A DNA stretch of 64,000 bases from the NCBI RefSeq assembly GCF_049310885.1, contig NZ_JBMDYO010000001.1, positions 434,001-498,000 on the forward strand. Reading direction: 5' to 3'. The notes beneath the pieces are model-generated. The model was not told the origin of the DNA and did not search any database. It saw only the letters and a program-made list of their open reading frames with translations. Source of the stretch: CAYZJV01 sp049310885. GTDB lineage: Bacteria > Spirochaetota > Spirochaetia > Sphaerochaetales > Sphaerochaetaceae. Both the position numbers and the translations under genes were made by a program. This document shows, piece after piece, positions 62,618 to 64,000 of this stretch (position 1 is the stretch's first letter; each line of letters begins with the position of its first letter).

Positions 62618-64000
62618 CTAAGCCAGTTCAGATGCTCCTACATAGGCATCCAGATATAGTCCTTCGCGGTATTTTTTCAAGAAGTTCCTGAATTCGGTTT
62701 CTGGTACAGGCGGTGTAAAGTAGTTGCCCTGCAAATAGTGTGCGCCTTGTTGTCGTGCACACTCGAGTTGCTCCTTGGTTTCAATATTCTTTGCCAATAC
62801 TTGCATCGAGAGACTGTCTCCCAAGAAAGTAAGGGAGTTAAAAACTCGTCTCTGCTGATCTTGGAATACTTTAGAATCATCTCCCGAGTGGGAATAATCC
62901 AACTTGATGATATCAAAGCAACTATTGAAGAATGTCCTTATATCGAAAGACTTCTCATCAAAGGCATCGAGCGCTATTCTGAACCCATAGGCCTTCAATG
63001 CGTCTATTGCCTTGGCGACGATCGGGTCCGAGAGTATGGAGTCCTTTATATCCAGTTCGATATGTTCAGGATGCAGTCCAAATCCAGCGGCCATATTGCC
63101 CAACCATTCAGCGGAGTATGCGTTCAGGCTTGAAGCACTTACATTGAATACGATCCTAAAACCATATGGCAGAAGGCCTTCATCATATAATGTCCTTACT
63201 GTCGAAAAGGTCTTCTCTATAATGGTTGCATCGATTCTTCCGAGACAGCCGATCTCGTAGGCTAGATCCTTGAACACACCTGCAGGCATCACCCGAAATC
63301 CACCGAGTTGCCATCGTGCCAAACTTTCCAACCCCACTATCCTGAAAGAGGCCGGATCGATAATCGGTTGAAAAAAGGGGTTGAACTCATGTTCCCAACC
63401 TTTCCTGTTGAACCCTGCCTTGCATTCATCAATATCGTATTTCCTTGCACGGATATGTTCGTCTGCAATCAAGCTCATCCGGTCCTCTTCACGAGCAAGT
63501 TTCATGGTAAAATAGGATAATTCCAGTAGATCCTCGATTCTTTCGATACGATAACGGATCCCGCCACTTGCACAACCGACAGAAATCTCGATCGAACGGC
63601 CTACCTGCACATCACTGCTGGCGATCAGATCATCCAAAATATTTGTTATCCGACTAGTCATTTCCAGTTGATAGAGATACCTTTGGTTGAAATCCAGGTT
63701 CTCTGGTGAAGGGAATTCCTTGATAATCACAAACTGTTCTCGGGATAACCGCTTAACATGGGAACTACCCAAGAATACACCCAACTCCCTCATCATAGAG
63801 GCATACAACTCATCTAAGAGACGATGGTCCATAATTGCATGGTGAAGTCCCTTTGGTAATGATTGGATGAATAGGCAGAAATAGCTATCCAACCCGTGTA
63901 AAGGAAGCCTCTTCTCATGTGAGAGTAACCAGGTTTTGAATGAGGAATTATGATCGAACATCCGATCTTCATCTTGTGAGAAACAGATCCCAATCAGGCA
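62618..64000 (-). CDS. Degenerate GGDEF-EAL protein (partial, runs off right edge)
   Basis: The frame is open from the stop at 62618 to the window edge. The ATG at 63961 has no ribosome site, and 13 further in-frame codons upstream read like protein (ending SQDEDR), so the true start is probably outside. The N-terminal 190 residues look like a decayed GGDEF domain (RLSREQFVII in place of RxGGDEF). The EAL part has ESL for EAL, DIKDS for TES, LDAFDE for DDFG and AKNIET for AEGVE. Several metal ligands are therefore gone, and phosphodiesterase activity is unlikely. It may bind c-di-GMP or act through proteins. Confidence 0.85.
   Translation of the reverse strand, partial: CLIGICFSQDEDRMFDHNSSFKTWLLSHEKRLPLHGLDSYFCLFIQSLPKGLHHAIMDHRLLDELYASMMRELGVFLGSSHVKRLSREQFVIIKEFPSPENLDFNQRYLYQLEMTSRITNILDDLIASSDVQVGRSIEISVGCASGGIRYRIERIEDLLELSYFTMKLAREEDRMSLIADEHIRARKYDIDECKAGFNRKGWEHEFNPFFQPIIDPASFRIVGLESLARWQLGGFRVMPAGVFKDLAYEIGCLGRIDATIIEKTFSTVRTLYDEGLLPYGFRIVFNVSASSLNAYSAEWLGNMAAGFGLHPEHIELDIKDSILSDPIVAKAIDALKAYGFRIALDAFDEKSFDIRTFFNSCFDIIKLDYSHSGDDSKVFQDQQRRVFNSLTFLGDSLSMQVLAKNIETKEQLECARQQGAHYLQGNYFTPPVPETEFRNFLKKYREGLYLDAYVGASELA

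Noticed and set aside
63959..63961. ATG at 63961 as the real start of the EAL protein
   Set aside because: There is no ribosome site, and the frame stays open with protein-like codons to the window edge, so the gene is treated as partial.

Overview
The window looks like a chromosomal segment of a free-living, anaerobic-type spirochaete. Sphaerochaeta-like is my best guess, from moderate GC, YesM/YesN-type two-component systems, LPP20-type lipoproteins, and complete leucine/isoleucine/valine genes alongside a clustered set of acetyl-cycle arginine genes. This is inferred from gene content only. I see no rRNA, tRNA, CRISPR array, insertion sequence or phage gene.

Layout. 1-2862: a sugar-sensing three-component operon (response regulator cut by the left edge, histidine kinase, lipoprotein sugar-binding protein). 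2940-6839: a putative D-glutamate/dipeptide locus (NhaC antiporter, dipeptide epimerase, DUF1611 protein). 6974-11524: a three-gene envelope operon (secreted protein, lipoprotein, LPP20 lipoprotein). 11529-14904: phosphate transporter with DUF47 partner, nucleoside hydrolase, two SHOCT micro-proteins. 14989-17180: aldo/keto reductase and split chromate transporter. 17173-20985: DctP-type binding protein overlapping a diguanylate cyclase, and a divergent DUF362 protein. 21016-22934: MFS transporter, small XRE regulator, and a candidate structured RNA ending in a clear terminator. 22946-35349: a ten-gene branched-chain amino acid operon (ilvN-ilvC-leuA-cimA-leuC-leuD-leuB-ilvE-ilvD-ilvB), preceded by a 55-codon leader peptide packed with Ile/Leu/Val codons. 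35409-41685: YesM/YesN pair, HAD phosphatase and a sugar ABC transporter. 41840-45130: lipoprotein, DtxR-family regulator, and sodium-pump beta and small gamma subunits. 45211-49101: amino-acid ABC transporter and N-acyl-D-amino-acid deacylase. 49150-55144: flavoprotein, cardiolipin synthase, TPR protein with acidic tail, queH, ZIP transporter, DUF1893. 55144-61729: patatin-type autotransporter and argC-argJ-argB-argD. 61826-64000: PNPOx-like protein, cupin, and a degenerate GGDEF-EAL protein cut by the right edge.

How it fits together. Isoleucine is probably made from pyruvate through citramalate, with LeuCDB shared between the citramalate and leucine branches; no threonine deaminase is present. 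The ilv leader can form mutually exclusive structures, but the expected U-tract is missing. The leader-peptide codons themselves are very C-rich and G-poor, which suggests Rho-dependent attenuation. Several genes without a Shine-Dalgarno sequence have a TANNNT hexamer exactly six bases before the ATG, the arrangement expected for leaderless mRNAs. Motifs resembling ArgR boxes occur upstream of both argC and the amino-acid ABC operon. Signalling by c-di-GMP is represented by a cyclase without an I-site and by an EAL protein lacking several catalytic residues.
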